The notes beneath the pieces are model-generated. The model was not told the origin of the DNA, did not search any database, and was given only the letters and a program-made list of their open reading frames with translations. Below, in pieces: positions 6,429-6,637 of a stretch of 6,637 nucleotides of DNA. How positions within the stretch are numbered: position 1 is the first letter of the stretch; the number at the start of each line of letters is the position of its first letter. A program made the position numbers and the translations under genes. Location of the stretch: assembly GCA_020627605.1 (NCBI GenBank), contig JAHDGO010000116.1, positions 1-6,637 on the forward strand, read 5' to 3'. Origin of the DNA: Yoonia sp. (lineage in GTDB: Bacteria; Pseudomonadota; Alphaproteobacteria; Rhodobacterales; Rhodobacteraceae).

Positions 6429-6637
6429 AAATCACGAATCTGCAAATCAGATAGCTGACAACCGCCGCAGCCCCCGCCGTGCCAAGGTAGAGGGCCGTGT
6501 CGCGCATGAAATCCTGACTGACAAACCGGCTGGAGACTGTGGACACAACCGCAAGGCTCGCCACTTGCGTCGCGGCATAAATGCCCATGGCGCGCGCGCC
6601 GCCGGTCTCTGCGCGGAAGGCAAACCGTTTTTGCGCC
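6400..6637 (-). CDS. GtrA-like membrane protein, C-terminal part (5' end beyond window)
   Basis: The minus frame is open from the right edge to a TAA at 6402-6400, giving about 78 residues. The visible part matches the second half of a GtrA protein: KRFAF near the edge corresponds to the NRxWTF block, followed by two hydrophobic segments (around MGIYAATQVASLAVVSTV and ALYLGTAGAAAVVSYLICR) and the terminal RFVIF that parallels the VFAF ending of the other GtrA gene. An internal ATG at 6588 could be mistaken for the start, but coding character continues upstream of it to the edge. The third helix is polar for its position, and the two GtrA proteins here are not close copies. Its neighbours beyond the edge, possibly a glycosyltransferase, would tell more. 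It converges on and overlaps the methyltransferase gene. Confidence 0.68.
   Translation of the reverse strand, partial: AQKRFAFRAETGGARAMGIYAATQVASLAVVSTVSSRFVSQDFMRDTALYLGTAGAAAVVSYLICRFVIFRSPGSDAQ

Overview
The window reads as chromosomal DNA of a GC-rich alphaproteobacterium. The codon bias toward G/C-ending codons and the protein character suggest the Rhodobacterales (roseobacter group). That placement is inference, because no rRNA or marker gene is present. The DNA is almost fully coding. I found no tRNA, rRNA, CRISPR array, transposase or recombination site.

From right to left, five genes run on the minus strand: a hydantoinase/oxoprolinase-family ATPase (3648-5645), a GtrA-family four-helix membrane protein (3160-3552), a YnjF-like CDP-alcohol phosphatidyltransferase (2443-3051), a YnjB-like periplasmic substrate-binding protein (1230-2429), and a YnjC-like two-domain ABC permease (1-1155, cut by the left edge). 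The last three match the E. coli ynj cluster (ynjBCD plus ynjF), with ynjF placed first here. The ATPase gene (ynjD-like) would be expected just beyond the left edge.

On the right, a class I SAM-dependent methyltransferase (5817-6428) is the only plus-strand gene. It diverges from the hydantoinase gene across a 171-base spacer. Its end overlaps by 29 bases the end of a second GtrA-like gene on the minus strand (6400-6637, cut by the right edge).

The best-supported functional unit is the importer of unknown substrate joined to a phospholipid-headgroup-type transferase. The transferase and the binding protein are tightly coupled: 13 bases apart, with the Shine-Dalgarno sequence starting at the upstream stop codon. 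Between binding protein and permease lie two perfect 8-bp hairpins, the second holding the probable permease start codon in its loop. This fits the common need to make more binding protein than permease. The remaining genes are ordinary family members. Points worth checking are the hydantoinase A-type subunit with no partner subunit nearby and the two GtrA proteins within about 3.5 kb.
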